Assembly: GCA_003221515.1 (NCBI GenBank)
Contig: QHSI01000021.1
Location: 33,355-90,047, forward strand
Direction: 5' to 3'
Length of the DNA stretch: 56,693 bases
Source: Candidatus Rokuibacteriota bacterium
Lineage (GTDB): Bacteria; Methylomirabilota; Methylomirabilia; Rokubacteriales; CSP1-6
Part shown: positions 10,559 to 20,339 of the stretch, piece by piece
Numbering within the stretch: position 1 is the stretch's first letter
How the letters are laid out: each line of letters begins with the position of its first letter
Position numbers and translations under genes: made by a program
The notes under the pieces: model-generated
The model's database searches: none
The model's input: the letters and a program-made list of their open reading frames with translations, nothing else
Told to the model about the DNA's origin: nothing

Positions 10559-10567
10559 AGTGTACCA
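10559..10567 (-). promoter_or_regulatory. Extended -10 promoter element before the radical SAM gene
   Basis: Minus-strand TGGTACACT (TGn plus TACACT). Only six bases separate it from the ATG at 10552, so transcription would begin at or beside the start codon. No convincing -35 is seen. Confidence 0.4.
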
Positions 10568-10609
10568 CGCGCCTTTAAGGTAGGTCGCGCGGCGGCGCCC
10601 TCCCTTCGG

Positions 10610-11413
10610 CTAGGCCGCGGTCTGGGGGGAGGCGCGGCGGCTCGTCCACGCGAGGCCGGCCACCGCTACGAAGATGCCGATGACGCTCGCGATCTGAGGC
10701 ACGCGGAACGAGCCCAGCCAGAAGCTGTCCAGCCGCAACGCTTCGATCGCGAAGCGACCGATCGAATAGAGACCGATGCAGGAGAAGAACAAAGCGCCAG
10801 GCCGATCACGGAATTTCGGGCGCAGCCACACCGCCAACACCACGAAGACGGCGAAGTCCCACAGTGATTCGTAGAGGAATGTCGGGTGGAAGTGCTCGTA
10901 CTGCGCGTAGCCGAGCGGCCGGCGCTCGGGCGAGATGTAGAGCTTCCAGGGCAGATTGGTCGGCCGGCCGAACGCCTCCTCGTTGAAGAAGTTCCCCCAG
11001 CGGCCGATCGCTTGTCCGAGCACCATCGCCGGCCCGGCGACGTCGAGCCCGCGCAGCACCGGCAATTGCCATCGAATCGCGAGCCACACACCGACCAGCG
11101 GGCCCACGATCAGCCCCCCGTGCATGGCGAGCCCGCCTTCCCACACCGCGATGATCTTGGTGGGATAGCGGCCGTAGTAGTCCCAGTTGAACGCGACCTC
11201 GTAGAGGCGCGCGCCGACGAGCCCGGCCAGAATCGCCCACTGACCGGCGCTGATGATGTCGTCGGCCGGAAGCCCGTCACGCCTCGCCCGGCGATGACCG
11301 ACCCAGAGCCCCACGACGATCGACGTCGCCATGAGGATGCCGTACCAGCGGATGACTACGGGGCCGACCTGGAAGGCGATGGCGCCTGGCGAGGTCATGA
11401 CGAAGGCCAGCAC
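10610..11413 (-). CDS. lgt: Prolipoprotein diacylglyceryl transferase
   Basis: Inner-membrane enzyme that transfers diacylglycerol from phosphatidylglycerol to the lipobox cysteine of prolipoproteins. It is 267 residues with about seven membrane segments. The family signature GRWGNFFNEEAFG is present, as are IRWYG near the N-terminus, the catalytic-region MHGGLIVG and the periplasmic HPTFLYES motif. The GTG at 11413 gives an N-terminus (MLAFVMTSPG) that aligns with the usual Lgt start. An ATG at 11398 is the alternative. Likely substrates encoded here include the Sel1 protein and CpoB. A TATCCT box lies seven bases before the GTG. Confidence 0.95.
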   Translation of the reverse strand: MLAFVMTSPGAIAFQVGPVVIRWYGILMATSIVVGLWVGHRRARRDGLPADDIISAGQWAILAGLVGARLYEVAFNWDYYGRYPTKIIAVWEGGLAMHGGLIVGPLVGVWLAIRWQLPVLRGLDVAGPAMVLGQAIGRWGNFFNEEAFGRPTNLPWKLYISPERRPLGYAQYEHFHPTFLYESLWDFAVFVVLAVWLRPKFRDRPGALFFSCIGLYSIGRFAIEALRLDSFWLGSFRVPQIASVIGIFVAVAGLAWTSRRASPQTAA

Positions 11414-11420
11414 AGCGGGC

Positions 11421-11426
11421 AGGATA
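11421..11426 (-). promoter_or_regulatory. -10-like element before lgt
   Basis: Minus-strand TATCCT, seven bases before the GTG start of lgt, with no Shine-Dalgarno between. This is consistent with a leaderless transcript; the -35 region is weak. Confidence 0.3.
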
Positions 11427-11468
11427 GCACGGGGTTGTCGAGGATCAGTTGGGTTGGACGAGAGGACC

Positions 11469-11554
11469 TGGTAGGGGCGGCAGGAGTCGAACCTGCACGT
11501 CCTTTCGGACAGAGGATTTTAAATCCTCAGCGGCTGCCATTACGCCACGCCCCC
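11469..11554 (-). tRNA. tRNA-Leu (anticodon UAA)
   Basis: Folds as a class II tRNA. The acceptor stem is GGGGGCG paired with CGCCCCT, and the anticodon stem GAGGA/TCCTC encloses TTTAAAA, giving anticodon UAA. A long variable arm (TCC-GAAA-GGA) and a T arm GCAGG/CCTGC with TTCGACT follow. The 3' CCA is encoded at 11469-11471. It is the last of three tRNAs in transcription order Gly-Cys-Leu. Confidence 0.97.
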
Positions 11555-11556
11555 GC

Positions 11557-11928
11557 TCAGAGGCTCTTGACCTTCTCGTTGACCTCCCGGATGCGTCGCT
11601 GACGCTCCTCTTCCTCGGCGAGCGTTTTGGCCTTCTTCTGCTTCTCGGCCTCCTCCTGCTCCAGGAGACTCCTGTTCGCGCCGGCGATCCACTTGTCGAC
11701 GTACTGGATCCACGTCGGCAGATGGCCCTCGTCCGACTTGAACACCAACGCCTGGTGCATCATGCCGAGACGGCGCGGATGACAGAGGACCGTCGACTCC
11801 GCCGGCTCGGAGAAGAACTTCGACCACTCTCGCGACGGCGCGCCGCTGAGCTGGATACTCCACGTGAACTCGTCGCCCTTGAGATCGGTCGCTTTCGGGG
11901 GCCCCACCCGCTTGATCTCCTCGGCCAT
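11557..11928 (-). CDS. Unknown protein, 123 residues, helical charged tail
   Basis: I do not recognise this protein. It lies between tRNA-Cys and tRNA-Leu, ending two bases before the tRNA-Leu 5' end, so it is probably on the same precursor transcript. The N-terminal two thirds look globular, with mixed hydrophobic and aromatic residues (FTWSIQLSG, WIQYVDKWI). Residues about 88-123 are rich in Glu, Lys, Arg and Gln and should form one long helix or coiled coil. There is no signal peptide or membrane segment. An AAGGAG sequence lies 13 bases before the ATG. Codon use looks like the neighbours. Confidence 0.75.
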   Translation of the reverse strand: MAEEIKRVGPPKATDLKGDEFTWSIQLSGAPSREWSKFFSEPAESTVLCHPRRLGMMHQALVFKSDEGHLPTWIQYVDKWIAGANRSLLEQEEAEKQKKAKTLAEEEERQRRIREVNEKVKSL

Positions 11929-11967
11929 GTCGGTCTCCGCGAATCTCCTTAGAGCTGGTTGAGATGG

Positions 11968-12043
11968 TGGAGGCGGCGCGCGGATTCGAACCGCGGAGTA
12001 GAGGTTTTGCAGACCTCCGCCTTAACCACTTGGCTACGCCGCC
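11968..12043 (-). tRNA. tRNA-Cys (anticodon GCA)
   Basis: The acceptor GGCGGCG pairs with CGCCGCC. The anticodon stem GAGGT/ACCTC holds CTGCAAA, giving anticodon GCA. The T arm has TTCGAAT and the CCA end is encoded at 11968-11970. About 37 bases separate it from tRNA-Gly. Confidence 0.97.
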
Positions 12044-12080
12044 GTCCCGATGGAGGGAACCGGTCGATCGAAGAGAAGTC

Positions 12081-12155
<75 letters not shown>

Positions 12156-12182
12156 GCCACAGCGGTGGATGTTATCACGATT

Positions 12183-13181
12183 TCATCCCGGGCCTGCCCG
12201 CAGCACGTCGGCGGCGTCCTCCGGCGGCATCGGATTGATGAAGAACCCGCTGCCCCACTCGAAGCCGGCCACCCGCGTGAGCTTGGGGATGATCTCCAGA
12301 TGCCAGTGGAACGACTCGAGATGGCCCTCGCGAAGCGGCGCCGTGTGCAGCATGAAGTTGAACGGCGGATCGCTCAGGACCCGGTTCATGCGACGCAGGA
12401 ACTCACCGAGGGCGGTCGCCAGCCCGCGCAGCTCCTCCTCGGTGCAATCCTCGAACGCCGCGCGATGGTGGACCGGCAGGATCCATGTCTCGAACGGGAA
12501 CCGGGGCGCGAACGGCGCCAGCGCCACGAATCCCTGCGTTTCGAGGATGAGACGGAGGCCGCCCCGGCGCTCCTGCCGCAGCATGTCGCACCAGACGCAC
12601 CGCTCCTTCATCTGGAAGTACTGGGCCGCGCCCGTGAGTTCCTCCGCCACCATGATCGGGATGATCGGCGTCGCGATGAGCTGGGAGTGCGGGTGCTCGA
12701 GCGACGCCCCCGCCGCCTCGCCGTGGTTCTTGAACACGAGCACGTAGGCGAGCCGCGGGTCTTTCTTCAGATCGCGCGCGCGCTCGCGGAACGCCAGGAG
12801 CACGTCGGTGACGGCGTCGACGCCGAGAGCGGCCAGTGAGGTCGCGTGCTGCGGCGCCTCGATCACGACCTCGTGGGCGCCGATCCCGGTCATCCGATCG
12901 AAGAGCCCCTCCCCGGCGGTCTCGAGGTCGCCCTCGATCCGGAGCGCCGGGTACTTGTTCGGCACGACCCGGTACGTCCAGCCCGGCCCGTTCGGCTCAC
13001 TCCCGGCCGGACGGCCCGCGAGGATCTCGGGCGGGGTGGTGCCCTCGCGGCCCTCGCAGAACGCACAGTCCGCGGCGAGCGGGCGGACCGGCTGGCTGAC
13101 GAAATCGGATGGCCGCCGCGCGCGCTCCGTCGAGATGATCACCCATCGGCCCACCACGGGATCCTTGCGCAGCTCCGACAT
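12183..13181 (-). CDS. galT: Galactose-1-phosphate uridylyltransferase
   Basis: HIT-superfamily nucleotidyltransferase that swaps UMP between UDP-glucose and galactose-1-phosphate. It is 332 residues from the ATG at 13181, a normal length. The catalytic His-Pro-His is in EHPHSQLIATP. Cysteine pairs CAFC near the N-terminus and CVWC in the middle fit the metal site of the family. The alternative longer start (13235) overlaps gpsA by 50 bases and adds unconserved sequence. Four bases separate it from the gpsA stop. No other galactose genes are nearby, so a different sugar-1-phosphate substrate is possible. Confidence 0.9.
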   Translation of the reverse strand: MSELRKDPVVGRWVIISTERARRPSDFVSQPVRPLAADCAFCEGREGTTPPEILAGRPAGSEPNGPGWTYRVVPNKYPALRIEGDLETAGEGLFDRMTGIGAHEVVIEAPQHATSLAALGVDAVTDVLLAFRERARDLKKDPRLAYVLVFKNHGEAAGASLEHPHSQLIATPIIPIMVAEELTGAAQYFQMKERCVWCDMLRQERRGGLRLILETQGFVALAPFAPRFPFETWILPVHHRAAFEDCTEEELRGLATALGEFLRRMNRVLSDPPFNFMLHTAPLREGHLESFHWHLEIIPKLTRVAGFEWGSGFFINPMPPEDAADVLRAGPG

Positions 13182-13185
13182 GGCG

Positions 13186-14175
13186 CTACCGGTCCTCTCG
13201 CTTGGGCGGACGCTCGAGGAGCGCGGTGAGCGCATCGACCGGCGACTTGCCCTCGAACAGCACCGCGCCCACCTCGTGGCAGATCGGCAGGCTCACCGAG
13301 TGGCGGCGGGCGAGCGCCAGCGCCGACGTGACGGTGCGCGCGCCCTCGGCGATCATCCGCGTCTCGCGCTCGAGCGACGCCTTGCTCTCGCCTTTCGCGA
13401 GGGCCATGCCGAGCTGGCGGTTGCGCGACAGGCTTCCCGTGCACGTGAGGACGAGGTCGCCGAGCCCGGCCAGCCCGGCCATCGTTCCCGACGCCGCCCC
13501 CAGCGAAACCGCGAGCCGAGTCATCTCGGCGAGGCCCCGCGTGATGAGCGCCGCGCGGGCGTTCTCGCCGAGCCCGAGGCCGTCGGCGATCCCGGTCGCG
13601 ATGGCCATGACGTTCTTCATCGCGCCACCGGTCTCGACTCCCACCACGTCGCGGTTCGAGTAGAGTCGGAACTCGCGAGTGCCGAGCCGCCGCTGGAGTG
13701 ACGCCGCCAGCGTGTCGTCGCGCGAGGCGACCACCGCCGCCGTCGGACGACCCAGCGCGACCTCGCGGGCGAAGGTCGGGCCCGACAGCACCGCCACGCG
13801 CGCGTCGGGGAATTGCTCGGCGATCACCTCGCTCACGCGCCGGTGACGCTCGGGGTCGAATCCTTTCGTCGCAGACAGGATGGGCACGTCCGGCGGGATC
13901 GGCGGCAAGAGCTTGAGCGTCGCCGCGACGAACTCCGACGGCACCACGACGATCACCAGCGTGGCGGCGTGCAGCGCCTCGCCCATGTCCGTCGTCGCTT
14001 CGACCGCGGCCGGGACGCTGATATCGGCGAGGTACCACGGGCTCCGGCGTCGGGCGCGGATCCCCTCGACCACCTCGGTCTCGCGGGCCCAGAGGCGCAC
14101 CGGTCCGGCGCTCCGCGCGACGTGGATCGCCAGCGCGGTTCCCCAGCTGCCGCCGCCGATGATCGCGACGCTCAT
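13186..14175 (-). CDS. gpsA: Glycerol-3-phosphate dehydrogenase [NAD(P)+]
   Basis: Cytoplasmic enzyme reducing dihydroxyacetone phosphate to sn-glycerol-3-phosphate, the acceptor used by PlsY just upstream. It is 329 residues. The N-terminal dinucleotide fold is IIGGGSWGTALA; the SATKGFDPE stretch, SGPTFAREVA and the catalytic-region GGAMKNVMAIATG are visible. The TCTGSLSRN and SLPICHEV segments mark the C-terminal domain. The ATG at 14175 overlaps the plsY stop (ATGA). An upstream extension of the frame to 14496 has no family similarity. Confidence 0.95.
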   Translation of the reverse strand: MSVAIIGGGSWGTALAIHVARSAGPVRLWARETEVVEGIRARRRSPWYLADISVPAAVEATTDMGEALHAATLVIVVVPSEFVAATLKLLPPIPPDVPILSATKGFDPERHRRVSEVIAEQFPDARVAVLSGPTFAREVALGRPTAAVVASRDDTLAASLQRRLGTREFRLYSNRDVVGVETGGAMKNVMAIATGIADGLGLGENARAALITRGLAEMTRLAVSLGAASGTMAGLAGLGDLVLTCTGSLSRNRQLGMALAKGESKASLERETRMIAEGARTVTSALALARRHSVSLPICHEVGAVLFEGKSPVDALTALLERPPKREDR

Positions 14176-14786
14176 GCCGACGAGCGCCGTTCTCCCAGCT
14201 TCGGCTCCTGACCGGCGAGCAGGCGGGCGATGTTGGCGTGATGGCGCGTGACGACGAGTAGCGAGATCGCGAGCGTCGCCAGCACCGAGGGAGCGGAGTG
14301 GCCGAGGAGCAGCGCGCCGAGCGGCACGCACAGCGCGGCCAGGATCGAGCCCAGCGACACCCAGCGGAAGCTGATGGTGACCGCGAGCCAGACGGCGCCC
14401 GCCGGCAGCACCGCCAGCGGCACCAGCCGCAGGAGGGCGCCGAGCCCCGTCGCGACTCCCTTGCCGCCGCGGAAGCCGAGGAAGACCGACCAGCAATTGC
14501 CGATGACCGCGGCGACGGCGCAGGCGGCGGGTGCGGCCTGATCGCCGCTCGCCGCGCTGGCGGCCAGCGCTCCACCGAGGACCACCGCGACGTAGCCCTT
14601 CACGATGTCCCCGCCGAGCGTGAGGATCGCCGGCAGTCGGCCGGCGGTCCTGAGGACGTTGGTCGCGCCGATGGTTCCGCTGCCGTGCCGCCGGATGTCG
14701 GCAACGCCAAAGGCGCGCCCGACGAGGTAGCCGATGGGCACCGCGCCGATGAGGTACGCGGCGATGATCCCGACGGCGCCGCTCAC
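14172..14786 (-). CDS. plsY: Acyl-phosphate:glycerol-3-phosphate acyltransferase
   Basis: Polytopic membrane enzyme (204 residues) that acylates glycerol-3-phosphate at position 1 with acyl-phosphate, the first membrane step of phospholipid synthesis. Family motifs are visible: IGYLVGR, GSGTIGATNVLRTAG and FLGFRGGKGVATGLG, then HHANI in the last third. A GTG start at 14786 overlaps the pgsA stop as GTGA. The longer open frame upstream is a different-frame shadow of pgsA. With gpsA and pgsA it forms a compact phospholipid block. Confidence 0.93.
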   Translation of the reverse strand: MSGAVGIIAAYLIGAVPIGYLVGRAFGVADIRRHGSGTIGATNVLRTAGRLPAILTLGGDIVKGYVAVVLGGALAASAASGDQAAPAACAVAAVIGNCWSVFLGFRGGKGVATGLGALLRLVPLAVLPAGAVWLAVTISFRWVSLGSILAALCVPLGALLLGHSAPSVLATLAISLLVVTRHHANIARLLAGQEPKLGERRSSA

Positions 14787-15352
14787 GACCAGCGTTCTTC
14801 GCCCGGCACGATGGCCCGGTAGTCGGCCTTCCGGAGGAATCGGTAGAAGTAGTCGATGGCCGAACCCACCGTGAGGGCGAGCGCGACCCACAGGACCGTG
14901 GTGGCGGCGACGTGGAATCCGGGCGGGGCGAACCCTTTCTCGACGATCAGCATCGTGATCGCGACGTACTGGCTCACCGTCTTCCACTTGGCCAGCCGCG
15001 AGGCCGGCACGATGACTCCGACCGACGCCGCGACCGCGCGCAGACCCGTCACCGCCAGCTCGCGGCCGACGATCACGACCACGATCCACGCCTGGATCTT
15101 GTCGATCGCCAGCAGCGAGACCAGCGCCGCCGCCACCAGGAGCTTGTCGGCGATCGGATCGAGCAGGGTGCCGAGCGTCGTGACCTGGTTCCGCCGGCGC
15201 GCGAGCATGCCGTCCGCCCAGTCGGTGATGGCCGAGAGGATGAAGATCGCGGCGGCGATCACCGCGTGCACCCGAGAGGACGAGATCAGGAAGACGATCA
15301 GCAGGGGCACGGCCACGATGCGAGTCAGGGTGAGGCCGATCGGCAAGTTCAC
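14783..15352 (-). CDS. pgsA: CDP-diacylglycerol-glycerol-3-phosphate 3-phosphatidyltransferase
   Basis: Membrane CDP-alcohol phosphatidyltransferase making phosphatidylglycerophosphate. It is 189 residues from the GTG at 15352, which follows a GGAG at good spacing. The catalytic signature D-x2-DG-x2-AR-x8-G-x3-D-x3-D is intact, starting at DWADGMLARRR and ending DPIADK. About five membrane segments are expected. The GTG starts the typical NLPIGLTLTRI N-terminus; the longer frame to 15418 overlaps comB. Downstream the string runs plsY-gpsA-galT and then tRNA-Gly, Cys and Leu, resembling pgsA-glyW-cysT-leuZ of enteric bacteria. Confidence 0.93.
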   Translation of the reverse strand: MNLPIGLTLTRIVAVPLLIVFLISSSRVHAVIAAAIFILSAITDWADGMLARRRNQVTTLGTLLDPIADKLLVAAALVSLLAIDKIQAWIVVVIVGRELAVTGLRAVAASVGVIVPASRLAKWKTVSQYVAITMLIVEKGFAPPGFHVAATTVLWVALALTVGSAIDYFYRFLRKADYRAIVPGEERWS

Positions 15353-15389
15353 GCTGGGACTCCGTCGCCGGGACCAGTCAGCGGCGCCA

Positions 15390-16121
15390 TTATCGGGGGT
15401 CGCCCACGATCTTGTCAACGCTGGGCACGTAGCGGGGCACGAGCGTCGTCGTGTCGAGACGCAGGCACGCGTCCACGTCGGCGGACCGGCCGGCGGCGAT
15501 CAGTTTCCGGGCCCACGGCGCGTCCCGCTTGAGTCGGCTGAGGTCGTCGCGGTAGCGGCGCCCGGTGTCGAGCGCATCGCGGGCTCCTTCGCTCAGGACC
15601 GCCGCCGGGATGGTCGCCAGCAAGCGAGCCACCACGAGTCCGGCGCACGTCCAGTCCTCGAGGGCCGGCGCGCCGAGCGATCCCGAGCACAGCACCGTGA
15701 CGTCACGGCCGCCAGCGGCGGCCCACGCCGCGGCCGCGGTGACGTTGAGGAGCGCCGCCACGCCGATCGCCCGCGCCGTCCGCGCCGCCAGGAGCGTCCG
15801 CGTGCCGTTGCTGGTCGTGAGGAAGACGGTCTTGCCGTCCAGGCGCGCGGCGCCGAACTCCACCGGTGAGTTGCCGAGATCGAACCCCGGGATGGGCTCC
15901 CCGCCCCGCTCGCCGGCCGTCAGCCCGCCGTCGCCGGCGACCGCGCCGGCGCGGCGCCGAGCGTCGGCCGGATCGCGGACGGGCACGATCTCACGGCAGC
16001 CGTGGGCGAATGCGGTGATGATCGTGGTCGAGGCGCGGAGGACGTCGATCACCAGCGCCGTCACGCCGTCGAGGTCGGCCGGAACAACCGCGTCGGCGGT
16101 CGGGACGACCTCGATCCGCAC
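15390..16121 (-). CDS. comB: ComB family: probable 2-phosphosulfolactate phosphatase
   Basis: A 243-residue member of the ComB family, named for the coenzyme M pathway enzyme of methanogens. It is also scattered in bacteria without coenzyme M, where its substrate is unclear. Family stretches are visible: VIDVLRASTT near residue 25, FDLGNSPVE, and FLTTSNGTR, the acidic and glycine-rich segments that bind Mg and substrate. A GTG start at 16121 lies three bases after the argG stop. Nothing else of sulfolactate or coenzyme M metabolism is in the window, so the assigned reaction rests on family only. Confidence 0.85.
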   Translation of the reverse strand: MRIEVVPTADAVVPADLDGVTALVIDVLRASTTIITAFAHGCREIVPVRDPADARRRAGAVAGDGGLTAGERGGEPIPGFDLGNSPVEFGAARLDGKTVFLTTSNGTRTLLAARTARAIGVAALLNVTAAAAWAAAGGRDVTVLCSGSLGAPALEDWTCAGLVVARLLATIPAAVLSEGARDALDTGRRYRDDLSRLKRDAPWARKLIAAGRSADVDACLRLDTTTLVPRYVPSVDKIVGDPR

Positions 16122-16124
16122 GGG

Positions 16125-17333
16125 CTAGGACGTACGGTCGCGGAGCGCGCGGATCTTGAGTCGGAGGGCGTTCAGATTGATGAAGCCCTCGGCGTCCCGC
16201 TGCCGGTAGACCGTGTCCGCCTCGAAGGTGGCGAAGTCGGTGCGATAGAGGGAGCGCGGCGAACGCCGCCCGGTGACCGTGACCGCTCCCTTGTAGAGCG
16301 TGAGCCGGGCGTCGCCGGTGACGTCGCCCGCGCAGTCGTCCACGAAGGCCTGGAGCTTCTGGCGCTCGGGGGCGAACCAGAAGCCGTAATAGATCATCTC
16401 CGCGTAGTGCGGGATGATCGAGTCGCGCAGGTGCAGTACCTCGCGGTCGAGCGTGATCGACTCGACCGCGCGCCGCGCCACGTGCAGGATCGTCCCCCCC
16501 GGCGTCTCGTAGACGCCGCGCGACTTCATGCCGACGAAGCGGTTCTCGACGAGATCGACGCGCCCGATGCCGTGCTCGCCGCCAAGGCGGTTGAGCCGAG
16601 TCAGCAGCGCGACCGGCCCGAGGCGCTCGCCGTCGATGGCCACGGGGTCACCGCGGTCGAACGAGACCTCGACGGTCACCGGAACGTCCGGGGCCGCCTC
16701 CGGGTCGCTGGTGAGCTGGAACATCTTCGCCGGCGGCGCGGCCCACGGGTCCTCCAGGACGCCGCCCTCGTACGAGATGTGGAACAGGTTGCGGTCCGTG
16801 CTGTAAGGGCGCTCCACCGTCACCGGCACCGGGATGTCGTGGTGCTTCGCGAACTCGATCAGCGCGGTGCGCGAGTCGAGCTCCCATTCCCGCCACGGCG
16901 CGATCACCCGGAGATGCGGAGCGAGCGCCGCGTACGTGAACTCGAAGCGGACCTGATCGTTGCCCTTCCCGGTGGCGCCGTGGGCGACCGCGTCGGCGCC
17001 TTCCTGGGCGGCGATCTCGACCTGCGCGCGCGCGATGAGCGGTCGCGCGATCGAGGTGCCCAGCAGATAGGCGCCCTCATACACGGCGTTGGCCCGCAAC
17101 ATCGGGAAGATGAAGTCGCGGACGAACTCTTCGCGCAGATCGACGACGTGCACGGCGGCGGCGCCCGTCCGCAGCGCCTTGTCGCGCACGGGGATCAGCT
17201 CCTCGCCCTGGCCCAGGTCGGCGCAGAACGCGACGACCTCGCACCGATAGCGCTCGATCAGCCACCGGAGGATCACCGAGGTGTCGAGCCCGCCCGAGTA
17301 GGCGAGCACCACGCGCTTGGGATCAGGTGTCAT
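16125..17333 (-). CDS. argG: Argininosuccinate synthase
   Basis: Cytoplasmic enzyme joining citrulline and aspartate with ATP to give argininosuccinate. It is 402 residues, the usual length. The N-terminal P-loop-like motif AYSGGLDTS begins at about residue 11. The [13 protein letters not shown] segment and [19 protein letters not shown] are typical of the synthetase domain. The ATG at 17333 overlaps the argF end by 11 bases. argH, the next step, is not in the window. Confidence 0.97.
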   Translation of the reverse strand: MTPDPKRVVLAYSGGLDTSVILRWLIERYRCEVVAFCADLGQGEELIPVRDKALRTGAAAVHVVDLREEFVRDFIFPMLRANAVYEGAYLLGTSIARPLIARAQVEIAAQEGADAVAHGATGKGNDQVRFEFTYAALAPHLRVIAPWREWELDSRTALIEFAKHHDIPVPVTVERPYSTDRNLFHISYEGGVLEDPWAAPPAKMFQLTSDPEAAPDVPVTVEVSFDRGDPVAIDGERLGPVALLTRLNRLGGEHGIGRVDLVENRFVGMKSRGVYETPGGTILHVARRAVESITLDREVLHLRDSIIPHYAEMIYYGFWFAPERQKLQAFVDDCAGDVTGDARLTLYKGAVTVTGRRSPRSLYRTDFATFEADTVYRQRDAEGFINLNALRLKIRALRDRTS

Positions 17334-18245
17334 CGAGCGACCCGCCGAGCAGCTTGTGGATGACCGCTTTCTGCGCGTGGAGCCGGTTCTCCGCCTGCTC
17401 GAGCACGATCGACCGCTTGCCATCGAGCACCGTGTCGGTGATCTCCTCGCCCCGGTGCGCCGGCAGACAGTGCATGATGAGCGCCGACGGCTTGGCGAAG
17501 CCGACCAGCGTCTCGTTGAGCTGGTAGCGGCTGAACGCTTCGAGCCGCCGCTCGTGCTCGGCCTCTTGCCCCATGCTCGTCCACACGTCGGTGTAGAGCA
17601 CGTCGGCGCCGCTGGCCGCGGCGCGCGCATCCTCCGTGATCTCGAGCCGGCCGCCGAGGCGCCGCGCGGTCGCCTGCACGCCCGCGTCGGGCTCGTAGCC
17701 GGGCGGGCACGCCACGACGATCGAGACGCCCAGCAGCGCGGCCAGGATCATCACCGAGTGGCAGACATTGTTGCCGTCGCCGATCCAGGCCATCCGCATC
17801 GTGGTGAAGTCGACGCCGCGCTCGTAGAGCGTGAAGAAGTCGGCCACCGCCTGACAGGGGTGCTCGAGGTCCGACAGCCCGTTGATGACGGGGACGGTGG
17901 CGTGCCGGGCGAGGTCGGTGACGGTCGCGTGGGCGTAGACGCGCGCCATGATGCCGTCGACCCACCGCGAAAGATTGCGTGCGACGTCGGGCACCGTCTC
18001 CCGCGTGCCGAGGCCGATCTCGCGAGCCGCCAGGTGCACGGCGTGGCCACCGAGCTGGGTGATGCCGACCTCGAAGGTCACGCGGGTGCGCAGCGAGGGC
18101 TTCTCGAAGATCATCGCGAACGTCTTCCCGGCCAGGGTCGTCGAGGGGCGGCCGGACTTCCGCCGTTGCTTGAGCTCGGCGGCGAGCGCGAACAACTCGA
18201 GTGCCTCGTCGCGGGTCAGGTCCGCGGCGGAGAGGAAGTGCCGAT

Positions 18246-18249
<4 letters not shown>
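17323..18249 (-). CDS. argF: Ornithine carbamoyltransferase
   Basis: Transfers the carbamoyl group from carbamoyl phosphate to ornithine, giving citrulline. It is 308 residues. The carbamoyl-phosphate site appears as FEKPSLRTR (Leu replaces the usual Thr, a common variant in this family). [20 protein letters not shown] and the ornithine-binding [11 protein letters not shown] motifs follow. The ATG at 18249 overlaps the argD stop (ATGA); the longer frame to 18297 adds unconserved sequence. Confidence 0.97.
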
Positions 18250-19453
<1,204 letters not shown>

Positions 19454-19457
<4 letters not shown>

Positions 19458-20317
19458 AGGACGATTTCGGTTCCGATACCTTCGCGGGTGAAGAGCTCGA
19501 GCAGGATCGCGTGCGGCTTGCTGCCGTCGATGATGTGCGCCTTGGCGGTCCCGCCCTCCAGCGCCCGGAGCGCGGACTCGACCTTCGGCAGCATGCCGCC
19601 GTCGATGACGCCCTCCCGCATGAGACGCTCCGCGTCCTTGCGGGTGAGGGTGCTGACCAGGCGGCCGTCGCCGTCGCGAATTCCCTGAACGTCGGTCATG
19701 TGGATCAACTTCTCGGCGCCGAGCGCGGCGGCGATCTCTCCGGCGACCAGGTCGGCGTTGATGTTGTACGTCTCGCCGGCGGCGCCCACGCCGACCGGGG
19801 CGATCACCGGCACGCAGCCGCCCTGCTCCAGCATCCGGATCGCGTCGACGTTGACCGCCTCGACCTCGCCCACCAGGCCGATGTCCACGGTCTCGCCGCT
19901 GGGAAGGCGGTGCAGCCGCCGGCGTGCCCGCAGGAGGCTCGCGTCCTTGCCGGAGATGCCGATCGCCTTGCCGCCGTGGTGGTTGATGAGCCCCACGATC
20001 TCCTTGTTGATCTTGCCGACCAGCACCATCTCGACGATCTCGACCGTTTCTTGGTCGGTGACGCGCATTCCCCCGACGAAGCGCGGCTCCTTGCCGAGGC
20101 GCTTCATCAGAGCCCCGATTTGTGGCCCGCCGCCGTGGACGATGACCGGATTGATGCCGACGAGCCGAAGGAGGATCACTTCCTTGGCGAACAACTCCTT
20201 CAGGTCGGCCCGCTCCATCGCCGCGCCGCCGTACTTGATGACCATGGTCTTGCCGCGGAACTCGCGGATGTACGGCAGGGCTTCTAGAAGGATTTCGACG
20301 TGGCGCGGATCCGTCAT
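19454..20317 (-). CDS. argB: Acetylglutamate kinase
   Basis: Amino-acid kinase family enzyme phosphorylating N-acetylglutamate, usually the committed and often arginine-inhibited step. It is 287 residues. Motifs: MVIKYGGAAM at the N-terminus, VIVHGGGPQIG for phosphate binding, YNINADLVAGEIAAALGA and LIHMTDVQGI further on. Other arginine genes (argC, argJ, argA, argH) are absent from the window. It is placed 22 bases after hslU, so arginine synthesis here seems to share a transcript with the HslUV protease. Confidence 0.96.
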
Positions 20318-20339
20318 GGGCCCGCCCCGCGCTCGGCCA

